From assembly GCF_000008205.1 (NCBI RefSeq), contig NC_007295.1, forward strand, positions 434,001-498,000: DNA of 64,000 nucleotides, in the 5' to 3' direction. Below the pieces are notes generated by a model. The model ran no database searches, was not told where the DNA came from, and saw nothing but the letters and a program-made list of their open reading frames with translations. The position numbers and the translations under genes are program-made. This document shows, piece by piece, positions 40,947-50,905 of this stretch (position 1 is the stretch's first letter; each line of letters opens with the position of its first letter). This stretch comes from Mesomycoplasma hyopneumoniae J (GTDB lineage: Bacteria > Bacillota_I > Bacilli_A > Mycoplasmatales > Metamycoplasmataceae).

Positions 40947-43379
40947 ATGGAACTTAGTGAAAAACAATCTCAAGCTGTTGATTTATTAGTTGCTAAATGA
41001 GATAATGCCTTTAATAATCAACAAAAAGCCTCTGTTACTTTTAAAGCACCAACAGGTTCAGGCAAAACATTTATTATTGCAAACTTTATTGATAGGATAA
41101 TGGAAGAATTTGATAAAAACTCAGCTAAAAAACTGGTTTTTATTTACAATACAATTTCTAATGCTGAATTACCTAAACAAACTTTAGATAAATTTGAACA
41201 ATATAAATTTTATTTAAATTCAATGAAAAATGCAACCATAAAATATAAAGAATCCCCTTCAAAACAAAAAGAAGCTAAAGGCGATCAAGAATATAATATT
41301 TTAGCTAAAGAAGCTGATGTTTTCATTTTTGGAACTTCTTCATTTGGCAAGTCAACTATCTTTGTAAAAGAAGGAAAATTAGATGCTTTTATTGATGAAT
41401 TAAGATCAGATTACTATGTTATTTACATTAGAGATGAAGCACATATTGGTACATCAAAAATAAGTGAAAAAGCAGATGCAAAATCATTTGATAAAAAAAT
41501 AAAAGAACTAGACAACGTTTTTGAATTAATGATGACAGCTACACCCAAAGAAAATGATGATATCGTTGAAATAACAAATAAAGATTTAGATGAAGACAAC
41601 TGAAAACTTCTAAAAGCTAACAAAAAAATTAATTTAAGCATCCCTCATGAATCTACAGATGAAATAGATAATTCATTTCTATTAGAACAAGCTTGTAAAA
41701 CTTTTTCTAATATTAAAAAACAATACAAACAAATTAGTGATGATGAAAATTTAAGAAATTTATGAAAAGTAAATCCTGCAATGCTTATTCAAGTAAAAGA
41801 TAAAATTCTTGAAAAAGAAGCTGAATTTAATAAAGAAATAAAGCAAATTATTAAAGTTTTGGAAAAATATAATTTAAGTTATGCTAAATATTTTTCAGAA
41901 GAAAAAACAAAAACCGTTGCTGGTCACACTTCAAAAACAGACTTAAATTCTTTGTCTAAAAAAGATAGTGATGTTGATGTAATAATTTTTAAAGTTGGAC
42001 CTGCAACTGGTTGAGATATTCCTAGAGCTTGTATGTTAGTTCAGTTAAGAAATGTTTCTTCAGAAACGCTTGATAAACAAACACTTGGAAGAATTAAGCG
42101 TTTTCCTATTCCAATAAAAATTTACAATGAAGATCACAGAAAAGAATTAAATAATTCAATAGCTAATGAGTTTTTTGTTTATTCAAACAGTAAAAAGTTT
42201 GATCAAAATTTAGGTGAAAGAATCTATTATTTAAAAGATCAATACAAAAACAAAAAATTTGTTGTTGGAGAAATTGATAAATCTAGCATAATTAAAATAA
42301 ATCAAACTTACAAAGAAAAAGTTTATGAATTAGTGTCTAATGAATTTGAACAAATTTGTGAAAAATTCGAGAAGTTTAGGAAGAAAAATCAAGACTTTTT
42401 AAGGATTACTAGAAAAAATAATATCAATGAAGGAAGATTTATTGAAAAACTAATTTTCGATCAAATTGAGCTTGAAATTTTCAATGAATCATTGATAAAA
42501 AAACACAACAATCTAATAACTAACGATATGTGGGACAATATTGAATTAATTTATAATCAGAAAATTAATGAAAATATTAGAATTTCAATTAATTATTATA
42601 AATATTACATCTTGACTGAATTACTAGATGATATTAAAGAACTAAATGTAAAAAATTGAGAAAATACTAATCCTAATTTAAATATCAAACACATTATTGC
42701 TCCACCAGAAGAATATATTGAAGAATATGAAATAATTGATATTAATGATTCAAAAGATTCTTTAAAAAATTATATAGAAATAAAAAGTGAAATCGAAAAA
42801 TATGCCTATTCAAATAATAAAAAAATAGAAAAAAATCAAGTAAAAATTTCTGTAGATTCAAAACCAGAAAGAGATTTTGTTGCTTTTTTTACTAGTTGAT
42901 TAGAAGATGATGCTGATGAAAATTTGGAAATTAATATTTGATTTAGAAATTTTAAAAATAATTCAAAAAGTATATTTTGAGATTACTTTGAACAAACACA
43001 AGTAAAAAAATCTTATCCTGATTTTATTGTTTGCATCAATCAACACCAAATTAATATAGAAATTAAAGGTAAAGGTAATAACGACATAAGCCCTGAAAAA
43101 ACAAAAGATTTAATTCAAATGACACAAAAATACGTAAAAAAAGCAAAAGAAAATTCTTTAAAAAATAAGCAAAAAAATAACTTGAATTTTACTTCATTAA
43201 TTTGTTGACCTAAAAATGAAAGAGCTGATAATTTCTTATGTAAAGGTGCTTCAACATTAGAAAAAATAAATGATTTATTTAGACCACAATCTTATTTAAT
43301 AACCGAAAGAAAAGATGCACAAGAATATGACATTAAAGAAGAACATCTTAAAAAGATTTTTCGAAAATTAGCAAACTAA
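40947..43379 (+). CDS. type III restriction enzyme Res subunit
   Basis: An 810-residue ATP-dependent restriction subunit. Helicase motifs in order: I APTGSGKTF (residue about 36), II RDEAHIG, III MMTATPKE, V-like VGPATGWDI, VI LDKQTLGRIKRFP. The C-terminal nuclease is of PD-(D/E)xK type: YPDFIVCI then NIEIKGKGN near residue 700. It starts 17 bases after mod2 with AAAGGAAAA as RBS, so mod2-res is one operon. With Mod2 it would cut DNA carrying unmethylated asymmetric sites. No frameshift; TGA is Trp many times. Confidence 0.9.
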
Positions 43380-43401
43380 TTGCTTTAAAAAAACTACATT
43401 T

Positions 43402-43448
43402 TGAGCAGATCCGCTTTTCTTAGAAAAATAGAAAAGGGGATCTGCTCA
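43402..43448. mobile_element. isolated IS-end hairpin (47-bp inverted repeat)
   Basis: A near-perfect hairpin, TGAGCAGATCCGCTTTTC (43402-43419) with GAAAAGGGGATCTGCTCA (43431-43448), around an 11-base loop. The first 40 bases are the reverse complement of the right end of the IS copy at 44148-45702 (one mismatch), including the loop. It may be a leftover or end duplication of that IS. It could also act as the res terminator, but lacks a T run. Confidence 0.7.
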
Positions 43449-43535
43449 AATTAATAGTATTTTTATTTTTATAATCTACAAATTAAATATCACAATAGAC
43501 TGAATATAATAAAATAATTAACTTTTTGCTTGGGG

Positions 43536-43573
<38 letters not shown>

Positions 43574-43578
43574 TAATT

Positions 43579-44105
43579 ATGAATTTAAATACATATTTTA
43601 ATCCAATAAATTTAACAGCAAAAAAATTAAAAGATATTATAACGGCTTATTGAATTACATTATTTTTACCCTTAATTGGTGTAGTGTTTATAATAATAGC
43701 GGCAGTAGTAGCTCATAAAGCCGTCGAATCCGCTTACTATGCTGATTCATTATCTGAGAAAAGCTTTGCAATTTTTGCTGGAACAGCAGGAATTATGATT
43801 ATTATTGGAATCTTAATTGTTGCAGGAACTGGTATAGCAAATTTTGTGATTCTCATTATTATGCTTGTAAGAATTTTTGCTCTTAAAAATTTATTAGCTC
43901 CATATCAATTCGCACAACAAAACCAAATGATTTTGTATTATTTGATGCATATAATAAATTAAAATTTTCAGGTCTTATGGGGATATTAATTTTTTTTCTA
44001 TCTTGAACAATAGTTATTCCGATTATGTGAATAATAGGGATTTTTAAAGCCAAATCTGCTGCTAATGCAGTTATAATACATTTAATGAATAGTTTAAATA
44101 ATTAA
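43579..44105 (+). pseudogene. small membrane protein, frameshifted
   Basis: The first frame (43579-43962) encodes MNLNTYFNPINLTAKKLKDI, two membrane spans and LVRIFALKNLLAPYQFAQ. The frame then changes near 43925, and DFVLFDAYNKLKFSGLMGIL continues in another frame to 44105 with one more span. Restoring one base near the CCAAATG stretch gives a single protein of about 175 residues. No family is recognised. The (TA)16 tract directly in front suggests expression could vary. The frameshift may be real decay or a base-calling error. Confidence 0.6.
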
Positions 44106-44147
44106 AATTTACACATCATTTTCAAATAAATAAAATACTATTAGTTT

Positions 44148-45702
44148 TGAGGTGATACCCTCTTCTTGAAAAAAATTTTTGAGTGTTTTAATTAATTATA
44201 ATTTGAAATGAATGTTTCCCTAAATTTAATAGGAGACATTCATTTTATTTTGTCTTTAATTCGTTTGTGATTGTAATAATAAATATAATTTGCAATTGCT
44301 TTGTAAAGTTGTTTAAAAGTTAAAAATTCTTTTTCGCGACCATAAAAACATTCTCTTTTTAATGTCCCAAAAAACAATTCAATAACGCTATTATCTAAAC
44401 AATTTCCTTTTCGAGACATAGACTGAATTATTCCTTTTTGTTTTAATTTTTCTGAAAATTGTCTATGTTGATATTGTTAACCTTGATCACTGTGAAAAAT
44501 TAAACCTTCAAGATTTTTGTGCTTTGAAAATGCTCTTTGAAGCATTTTTCTAATTTGTTGGTTGTTAGCGCTTATAGACAAATCTCAAGCAATAACTTCG
44601 CCATTAAACATATCTAAAATTGGTGATAAATATGCTTTTTCCAAATGGTCCGCTAAATTCAGTTACATTTGTAGTTCATTTTTGATTTGGTTTATTTGCA
44701 ACAAAATTTCTATTTAAAATATTGTCTGCGATTTTGCCAACAGTTCCTTTGTAAGATTTGTATTTTCTTCTTGGACAAATTGCTTTGAGATTGAATTTTT
44801 CCATTAATCTGCGAACTTTTTTAAGTCCAATTTTATAGCCTCTATTATTAAATTCAGCTTTTATTCTTCTTTTTCCATATCTTGCTTTATTTTCTTCAAA
44901 AATAAGCTTTACTTGGCTTATAATTTCTTCATTTTTCTTGTCAAAATCTTCTTTTTTGAGTTCATAATAAAAAGTAGATATAGGAGAAAACTCTTTTAAT
45001 ACTTGAGTTAAGCGAAGGTTTTTATCAGCTTTTACTTTATTATAAATTTTTTTTATTTTTTCTTGCCTTGGTTGATTTGAGTCAAAGATCTCTACCAAGG
45101 CTTTTCACTTTTTTAGTGCTTCGATTTCCTTTTTTAAAAGTTTAATTTCTTTTTCTAAGTTTTTTTCTCTTTTTTTAAAGTGGTTATTTTTTTCTTCAAG
45201 AAGTTTGAGTTTTTCCAATACTGATATTGAAGAATTTAATTGATCTTTACTGTCAAAATTTTTTGATACTTTTGTAGATTTATTATTACTAATCTTAGAT
45301 TTCATTATTGGTCTTCCTTTGTTTAATTCTAAACCAATAATTCCCGATTCTAAATATTTTTTCGTTCAAAAAGATATTTGACTTGGATTAAGATTATTTT
45401 CAAGTGAAATTTTAACAATTGGTTCATTAGCTAAAAATCTTTTAACAACACTTAATCTTTCGTCTATAGTCCATTCTTTATTTCGTGGTTTTTTTCTTAA
45501 GACCTTCAACTCCTAATTTGTCATAAATTTTTTCTCAAAAATTTACTTGATTTAAAAATTTTTTTTGACTTGTATTAGCGAAATCAGGCTTTTTAATTTC
45601 AATTCCTTTTTTGTATTTTTTTACACATTCTAATTTAAATTCTAATGAATATTTCATAAAAAATCCCCTTTTCTATTTTTCTAAGAAAAGGGGATCTGCT
45701 CA
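44148..45702 (-). mobile_element. IS3-family insertion sequence, copy 1
   Basis: About 1555 bases. Left end TGAGGTGATACCCTCTTC; right end (on minus) TGAGCAGATCCCCTTTTC. The ends are only partly matched. The right end contains a hairpin just outside the transposase start. It resembles IS1138/IS1221-type elements of mycoplasmas. No target duplication is evident. It is about 95 percent like copy 2 by eye, in the same orientation. Confidence 0.8.
44192..45657 (-). pseudogene. IS3-family transposase, copy 1 (broken)
   Basis: Read on minus, the OrfA part starts MKYSLEFKLECVKKYKKGIE, has a helix-turn-helix and a lysine-rich leucine-zipper-like coil, and continues without a break into the OrfB part (QPRQEKIKKIYNKVKAD, then ENKARYGKRRIKAEFNNRG). 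Integrase core: WTTNVTEF (Asn where the first catalytic Asp is normal), LSPILDMFNGEVIAWDLS, IFHSDQG, then SRKGNCLDNSVIELFFGTLK with the final Glu. Lesions: a shift in the A7 run in OrfA, a one-base shift before KAYLSP, and TAA directly after HSDQG. Inactive as it stands. Confidence 0.8.
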
Positions 45703-45865
45703 AAATATAAGTTATTTAATTTGTATACATTTGAAGACTTTTTAAAAACAGAAACTATAAAATAGTTGTTAAAAACGAATATTTTGTTAAAATTAATATA
45801 TAACAGATATTTATTGATTCCTATGTGGGTTTTAAGCGTAATATTAAGTGCGCCAACTTATCTGG

Positions 45866-45890
45866 CTCCTTTATTTGAAGGAGTTTTTTT
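45866..45890 (+). terminator. hairpin with T7 ahead of DUF3800-like gene
   Basis: CTCCTT (45866-45871) pairs with AAGGAG (45878-45883), then T7. It is 40 bases upstream of the next ATG and not preceded by a gene on plus. It could end a small RNA or act as an attenuator. The rest of 45703-45929 holds no gene. Confidence 0.6.
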
Positions 45891-45929
45891 ATATTACTTT
45901 TGCTTGCTTTTTTTTTGTTTAATTTAGAT

Positions 45930-46739
45930 ATGGAAAAACAAGTTCAAAAAATATTTATTTATTTAGATGAATCTTCTAGAATCGACTTGTCATCTAGTAA
46001 ACTTCGTAATAATGTATTTAATTTTGGTGGATTTTATTGTTTAAATGAAGAAAATTGTAAAAACATTTTAAATAAAGCAACTTCTAAAGAAATTTGGATA
46101 AAAACAAAGCAAGAAGGTAAAGAAATTAAAGGTAAATCTTTACATTTAAAAATAAAAAAAGAATTAATTACTTTTAAACATGCAATAGGAATTGTTGCAT
46201 TTTTAAAAATTTTAGACAAGAAGTTTTTTAACTCAAGCGATAAAAATTATTTTAAATTTTATATGATAAGTTATTTAATAAATAGCATTATAGTAAAATT
46301 AAAATATGAATTACGACATCCTATTCAAATACATTTATATTTGGATCGAAATACAGAAGTTGAAAAAGAAGATACTTGAAAAGAAAGTTTAAAATCTCAA
46401 ATTTGAAAAGGATTGAAATCTAAAATAGATTATTTGACTGATGAAGTGAAAAAACTATATACTCTTGATTATGAACCTGATATTTTTATTGAAAGTATAG
46501 ATTCAAAAATGGATGACAACATCCAATTAGCAGATGTTATTGCAAATACATTATATCAAACTTATAATGACTTGAATCTTTCATGAATGGATTTTTGTTA
46601 TACTAATTTTTTTAATATTAAATTTATTGGCGATAAACCAAGGGTACCAAAACTTATGAATTTTCAAAAACTTATTCATAATCAGTTATTTGAAGAATTT
46701 TGAAATTGTATTGAGTATTTAGATAACAAAAAAGAGTAG
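45930..46739 (+). CDS. DUF3800-like protein between IS copies
   Basis: A 269-residue soluble protein. The N-terminus KIFIYLDESSRIDLSS and the C-terminal DDNIQLADVIANTLYQTYN are the two conserved blocks of DUF3800 (usually F-DESG and QLADLIA), predicted to have an RNase H-like nuclease fold. The middle (IQIHLYLDRN) may supply another acidic residue. DUF3800 genes often accompany mobile elements and defence loci; no function is established. It is bracketed by two IS copies in the same orientation, and ends five bases before IS copy 2. No clear RBS; TGA is Trp. Confidence 0.65.
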
Positions 46740-46744
46740 ACTCC

Positions 46745-48258
46745 TGAGATGATACCCTCTTCTTGAAAAAAATTTTTGAGTGTTTTAATTAATTATAATT
46801 TGAAATGAATGTTTCCCTAAATTTAATAGGAGACATTCATTTTATTTTGTCTTTAATTCGTTTGTGATTGTAATAATAAATATAATTTGCAATTGCTTTG
46901 TAAAGTTGTTTAAAAGTTAAAAATTCTTTTTCGCGACCATAAAAACATTCTCTTTTTAATGTCCCAAAAAACAATTCAATAACGCTATTATCTAAACAAT
47001 TTCCTTTTCGAGACATAGACTGAATTATTCCTTTTTGTTTTAATTTTTCTGAAAATTGTCTATGTTGATATTGTTAACCTTGATCACTGTGAAAAATTAA
47101 ACCTTCAAGATTTTTGTGCTTTGAAAATGCTCTTTGAAGCATTTTTCTAATTTGTTGGTTGTTAGCGCTTGTAGACAAATCTCAAGCAATAACTTCGCCA
47201 TTAAACATATCTAAAATTGGTGATAAATATGCTTTTTCCAAATGGTCCGCTAAATTCAGTTACATTTGTAGTTCATTTTTGATTTGGTTTATTTGCAACA
47301 AAATTTCTATTTAAAATATTGTCTGCGATTTTGCCAACAGTTCCTTTGTAAGATTTGTATTTTCTTCTAGAACAAATTGCTTTGAGATTGAATTTTTCCA
47401 TTAATCTGCGAACTTTTTTAAGTCCAATTTTATAGCCTCTATTATTAAGTTCAGCTTTTATTCTTCTTTTTCCATATCTAGCTTTATTTTCTTCAAAAAT
47501 AAGCTTTACTTGGCTTATAATTTCTTCATTTTTCTTGTCAAAATCTTCTTTTTTGAGTTCATAATAAAAAGTAGATATAGGAATAGAAAACTCTTTTAAT
47601 ACTTGAGTTAAGCGAAGGTTTTTATCAGCTTTTACTCTATTATAAATTTTTTTTATTTTTTCTTGCCTTGGTTGATTTGAGTCAAAGATCTTTACCAATG
47701 GCTTTTCACTTTTTTAGTACTTCATTTTCCTTTTTTAAAAGTTTAAGTTCTTCTCTAAGAAGTTTAAGTTCTTCATATACAGATAATGAAGAATTTGATT
47801 GATCTTGACTGTCGGAATTGTTTGATACTTTTGTAGATTTATTATTACTAATCTTAGATTTCATTATCGATCTCCCTCTGTTTAATTCTAAACCACTAAT
47901 TCCCGATTCTAAATATTTTTTCGTTCAAAAAGATATTAGACTTGGATTAAGATTATTTTGAAGTGAAATTTTAACAATTGGTTCATTAGCTAAAAATCTT
48001 TTAACAACACTTAATCTTTCGTCTATAGTCCATTCTTTATTTCGTGGTTTTTTTCTTAAGACCTTCAACTCCTAATTTGTCATAAATTTTTTCTCAAAAA
48101 TTTACTTGATTTAAAAATTTTTTTTGACTTGTATTAGCAAAATCAGGCTTTTTAATTTCAATTCCTTTTTTGTATTTTTTTACACATTCTAATTTAAATT
48201 CTAATGAATATTTCATAAAAAATCCCTTTTCTTAAAAAAAGAAAAGGGGATCACCTCA
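46745..48258 (-). mobile_element. IS3-family insertion sequence, copy 2
   Basis: 1514 bases. Left end TGAGATGATACCCTCTTC; right end, on minus, TGAGGTGATCCCCTTTTC: imperfect inverted repeats starting TGAG. The length is close to that of IS1221-like elements. Same orientation as copy 1. No obvious target-site duplication. Confidence 0.85.
46789..48216 (-). pseudogene. IS3-family transposase, copy 2 (broken)
   Basis: It has the same protein layout as copy 1 and shares three of its lesions: the shift at the A7 run in OrfA, the shift before KAYLSP, and TAA after HSDQG. It also has Asn in WTTNVTEF. In addition it has its own extra base at the OrfA/OrfB junction, which breaks the link to VKIFDSNQPRQEKI. 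The OrfA coil is shorter than in copy 1, while OrfB keeps one Ile codon that copy 1 lost. Inactive as it stands. Confidence 0.8.
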
Positions 48259-48354
48259 TTTTTGAAGGATTTTTTTTATTAAAACTTACGATTTGCAGTT
48301 GTATTTAATCAGTTGTAAATACTTAATAATACTTTTAAAAATTAAATAATTTTT

Positions 48355-49227
48355 TTATATTTTCCCTAAATCTTTCATTACTTTTTCTATATCAGTTTCT
48401 TGAAATAATGTAATTTGCTCTTCTTTTTTAATGGCAATAACACTGATTTGAGCTCCTTTGTTATTTTCGATTCTAGGAATTAAATTATTGCTATTGCTAT
48501 TTACAAAATATAATTTTTTAGATTTTTCAAAATCTAAATATCACTGACCCATATTAGAAGAATAAAGGTTAAAAAAGCTTAAATTAAGTTTTTCTACTGC
48601 TAAATATAAATTATATTTTGACAATATATTTTCAATGCTTTGATTTTCAAAGAATTTATTTATATATTTTTCTAATACTGGCTTTAAGACATTAGAATCT
48701 AGTTTATTAAATTTATTTACATTTGTTAATGTAAAAGTTTTAAATTTATTCTGAGCAAAAAAATTATCAAATTTTTGTTCATTTTCTTTTATTGAATTGT
48801 TGTTTATAGTTGAATCAGCAACAAATTCTTTTACATTTGAATTTAATTTATCACTACTTTTTAAAGTGTCTTTAAAAATTCAATATGAATTCATAAAATA
48901 TTTTTTTTGATATTCTGCAAAGTTGTCTTCGCTTTTTTTAAGAAAGAAATTATTAAAATAATTTTTTAAAAATGATTGTTGATAAGTTTTGGTTTTTAAT
49001 AAATTTAAATCTATTTTATATTTTTGCTCTTGCGGAATACGATTTCACAAGAATAAAGCTACACTACTCATCGAAATTGTAAATATTATCAAATAAGATC
49101 ATAAAACTAACAGTGAGATTTTGATAGGTTTTGTTATTTTAGTTCTTTTTTCTTGGCTAATATCATTAGCAAATCAAGAAAACTTTAATTTTCATTTGTT
49201 TTTTTGTCTCAAGGTAGCCCCTTCCAT
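48355..49227 (-). CDS. exported protein of three-member paralogous family (A)
   Basis: Up to 290 residues; ATG 49227 overlaps the stop region of the next upstream gene by 43 bases and the true start may be slightly later. One membrane span (ISLLVLWSYLIIFTISMSSV) then an outside domain. It shares with its two neighbours the blocks EYQKKYFMNSYW, LDSNVLKPVLEKYINKFFEN, YNLYLAVEKL, LDFEKSKKLYFV and GAQISVIAIKKEEQI. No known family is recognised. It is last in a run behind a subtilisin-like protease. Confidence 0.7.
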
Positions 49228-49976
49228 TCTTGTAAAAGAGTTTTTCAATCTGTTTCATTATTAAAGGCAATATTGTCTTCTTTTTTAAAGGCTATTATAC
49301 TTATAGTTGCACCATTATTGGTATCGCTTGATTCTTGCGGTCATGGATAATAATTTACAAAATATAATTTTTTATCTTTAAGAAAATCTAGATTCCATCA
49401 ACCCATTCTAGAAGAGCTTAATGTGAAATTCGAGAAAGAGCTATTCTTTACAAAATAATATAAGTTATATGTTTGTAGTACTTGCTCTACACTTTGATTA
49501 GGAAAAAATTTTGTTAAATATTTTTCAAATACAGGTTTTACAATGTTCGAATCTAAATTATCAAACTCTGTTTTTAAAGTTAATGTACGAGGGATTTCTT
49601 TATTTTTGTTAAAAAAATCTGAATATTTATCTATGTTTTCTTGAATTTTATTTTTTTCTTCATCTGTATTGGATTCTGTTTTTTGGATGTGAGAATCAAG
49701 TTGGTCACTACTTTCTAAAGTATCTTGATTAACTCAATAAGTACTCATGAAATATTCTTTTTGATATTTATTAAAATTATTTTGAATTTTTTTAAATATA
49801 AATTCATTAAATGAATTTTTTAAATAGATTAACTGTTTTTCTTCTTCATCTGATAGATTAACATAGTTGGGTTGATCAAGTTTATAATATAAACTTAAAT
49901 AATAAATGGAAACAGCAGATATAGAAACAGAAATAATTGTTGATAAAAGTAATAAAATTTTCTTCGTTTTAGACAT
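49185..49976 (-). CDS. exported protein of three-member paralogous family (B)
   Basis: 263 residues. A signal/membrane segment (ILLLLSTIISVSISAVSIYY, residues 7-26) is followed by a globular outside domain with the family blocks KYQKEYFMSTYWVNQDTLES, LDSNIVKPVFEKYLTKFFPN, YNLYYFVK, LDFLKDKKLYFVNY and GATISIIAFKKEDNI. Aromatic and Trp-rich (several TGA codons). RBS AAAGGAT before ATG 49976. The gap of 190 bases to gene C contains no gene or clear terminator. Function unknown. Confidence 0.72.
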
Positions 49977-50166
49977 ATTTTAATCCTTTCTTACAGTGTA
50001 CAAATTTTTTAATTTATTGAAAAAATATATTTAAATTAGCATTTTCCTTCATTTTTGAAGCAAATTAGTAAATCTAGAATTGTAATATTTCAAACAAATT
50101 GACTTACTACTAAATTTATTTTTTAAATTTTTAATTCTAGCTAATTTAGAAAATACGAAATTATAT

Positions 50167-50904
50167 TTAAATCAATTTCATAATGGTATCTATGTTGCTA
50201 CTTTCAAAAAATTCTATATTTTCAGATTTTTTAAAAGCAACAATATTAATTTGTGCGCCTGTATATGGAACCATAGTATGAACTATGGGACGTTGTGGAG
50301 GCTCTATAAAATATAGCTTATTGAATTTTAATGAATCAAATCATCATCAACCTAAATCTGTTTTTGAAAGACCAAATGAATATATTTCACTTTCTTTTAC
50401 AAAATAATATAAATTATATTGATCAAAAATTTGTTCTATATTTTGATTAGGAAAAAATTTACTTAAATAATTTTTAAAAATAGGTTTTAAAATATTTGAA
50501 TCTAAATTTTCAAATTCTTCTTTGGTTTTTAGTGTGTAATTAGTAGCTTTATTTGTTTTAAAATAATTATCAAATTTTTGTTGATTTTCATTTCGAATTC
50601 TTTGTTCATTTTCACTTAAATTTGATTTAAAGTAAAATTCGGATGGAAATGGTTGCTCAACTTTGTCTAAATATTTCAGTGTTTCTCTATGAAGTCAATA
50701 TGAATTCATAAAATATTTTCTTTGATATTCTTCAAAATTATCATTAATTTTTTTTACTACATTATTATCAAAAAAATTATCTTTTTCTTGGTTTAAAAAC
50801 TCTTTATTTTTGCATGCTAAAGTAAACAATCCTATTGTTGGAATTAAGACAACACTTGATAAAATTTTGCGAATTTGTAAAGATATTTTCCTCTTTTTAT
50901 TCAT
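50167..50904 (-). CDS. lipoprotein of three-member paralogous family (C)
   Basis: 245 residues. The signal peptide ends in a lipobox (IGLFTLAC), so this member is lipid-anchored, whereas A and B have a plain anchor. Family blocks: EYQRKYFMNSYWLHRETLKY, LDSNILKPIFKNYLSKFFPN, YNLYYFVKESEIY, GWWWFDSLKFNKLYFIE and GAQINIVAFKKSENIEF. The ATG lies one base after the protease stop (TAATATG), so the two are translationally coupled. Function unknown; the coupling suggests a partner, substrate-presenting protein or inhibitor of the protease. Confidence 0.72.
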
Positions 50905-50905
50905 A

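Noticed and set aside
43402-43448. Simple terminator of the res gene
   Set aside because: No T run follows on plus, and the sequence equals an IS end. Kept as an IS-derived hairpin, although termination is not excluded.
45105-45305. Independent coiled-coil protein gene
   Set aside because: It is the OrfA coil of IS copy 1, continuous through TGA-Trp with OrfB.
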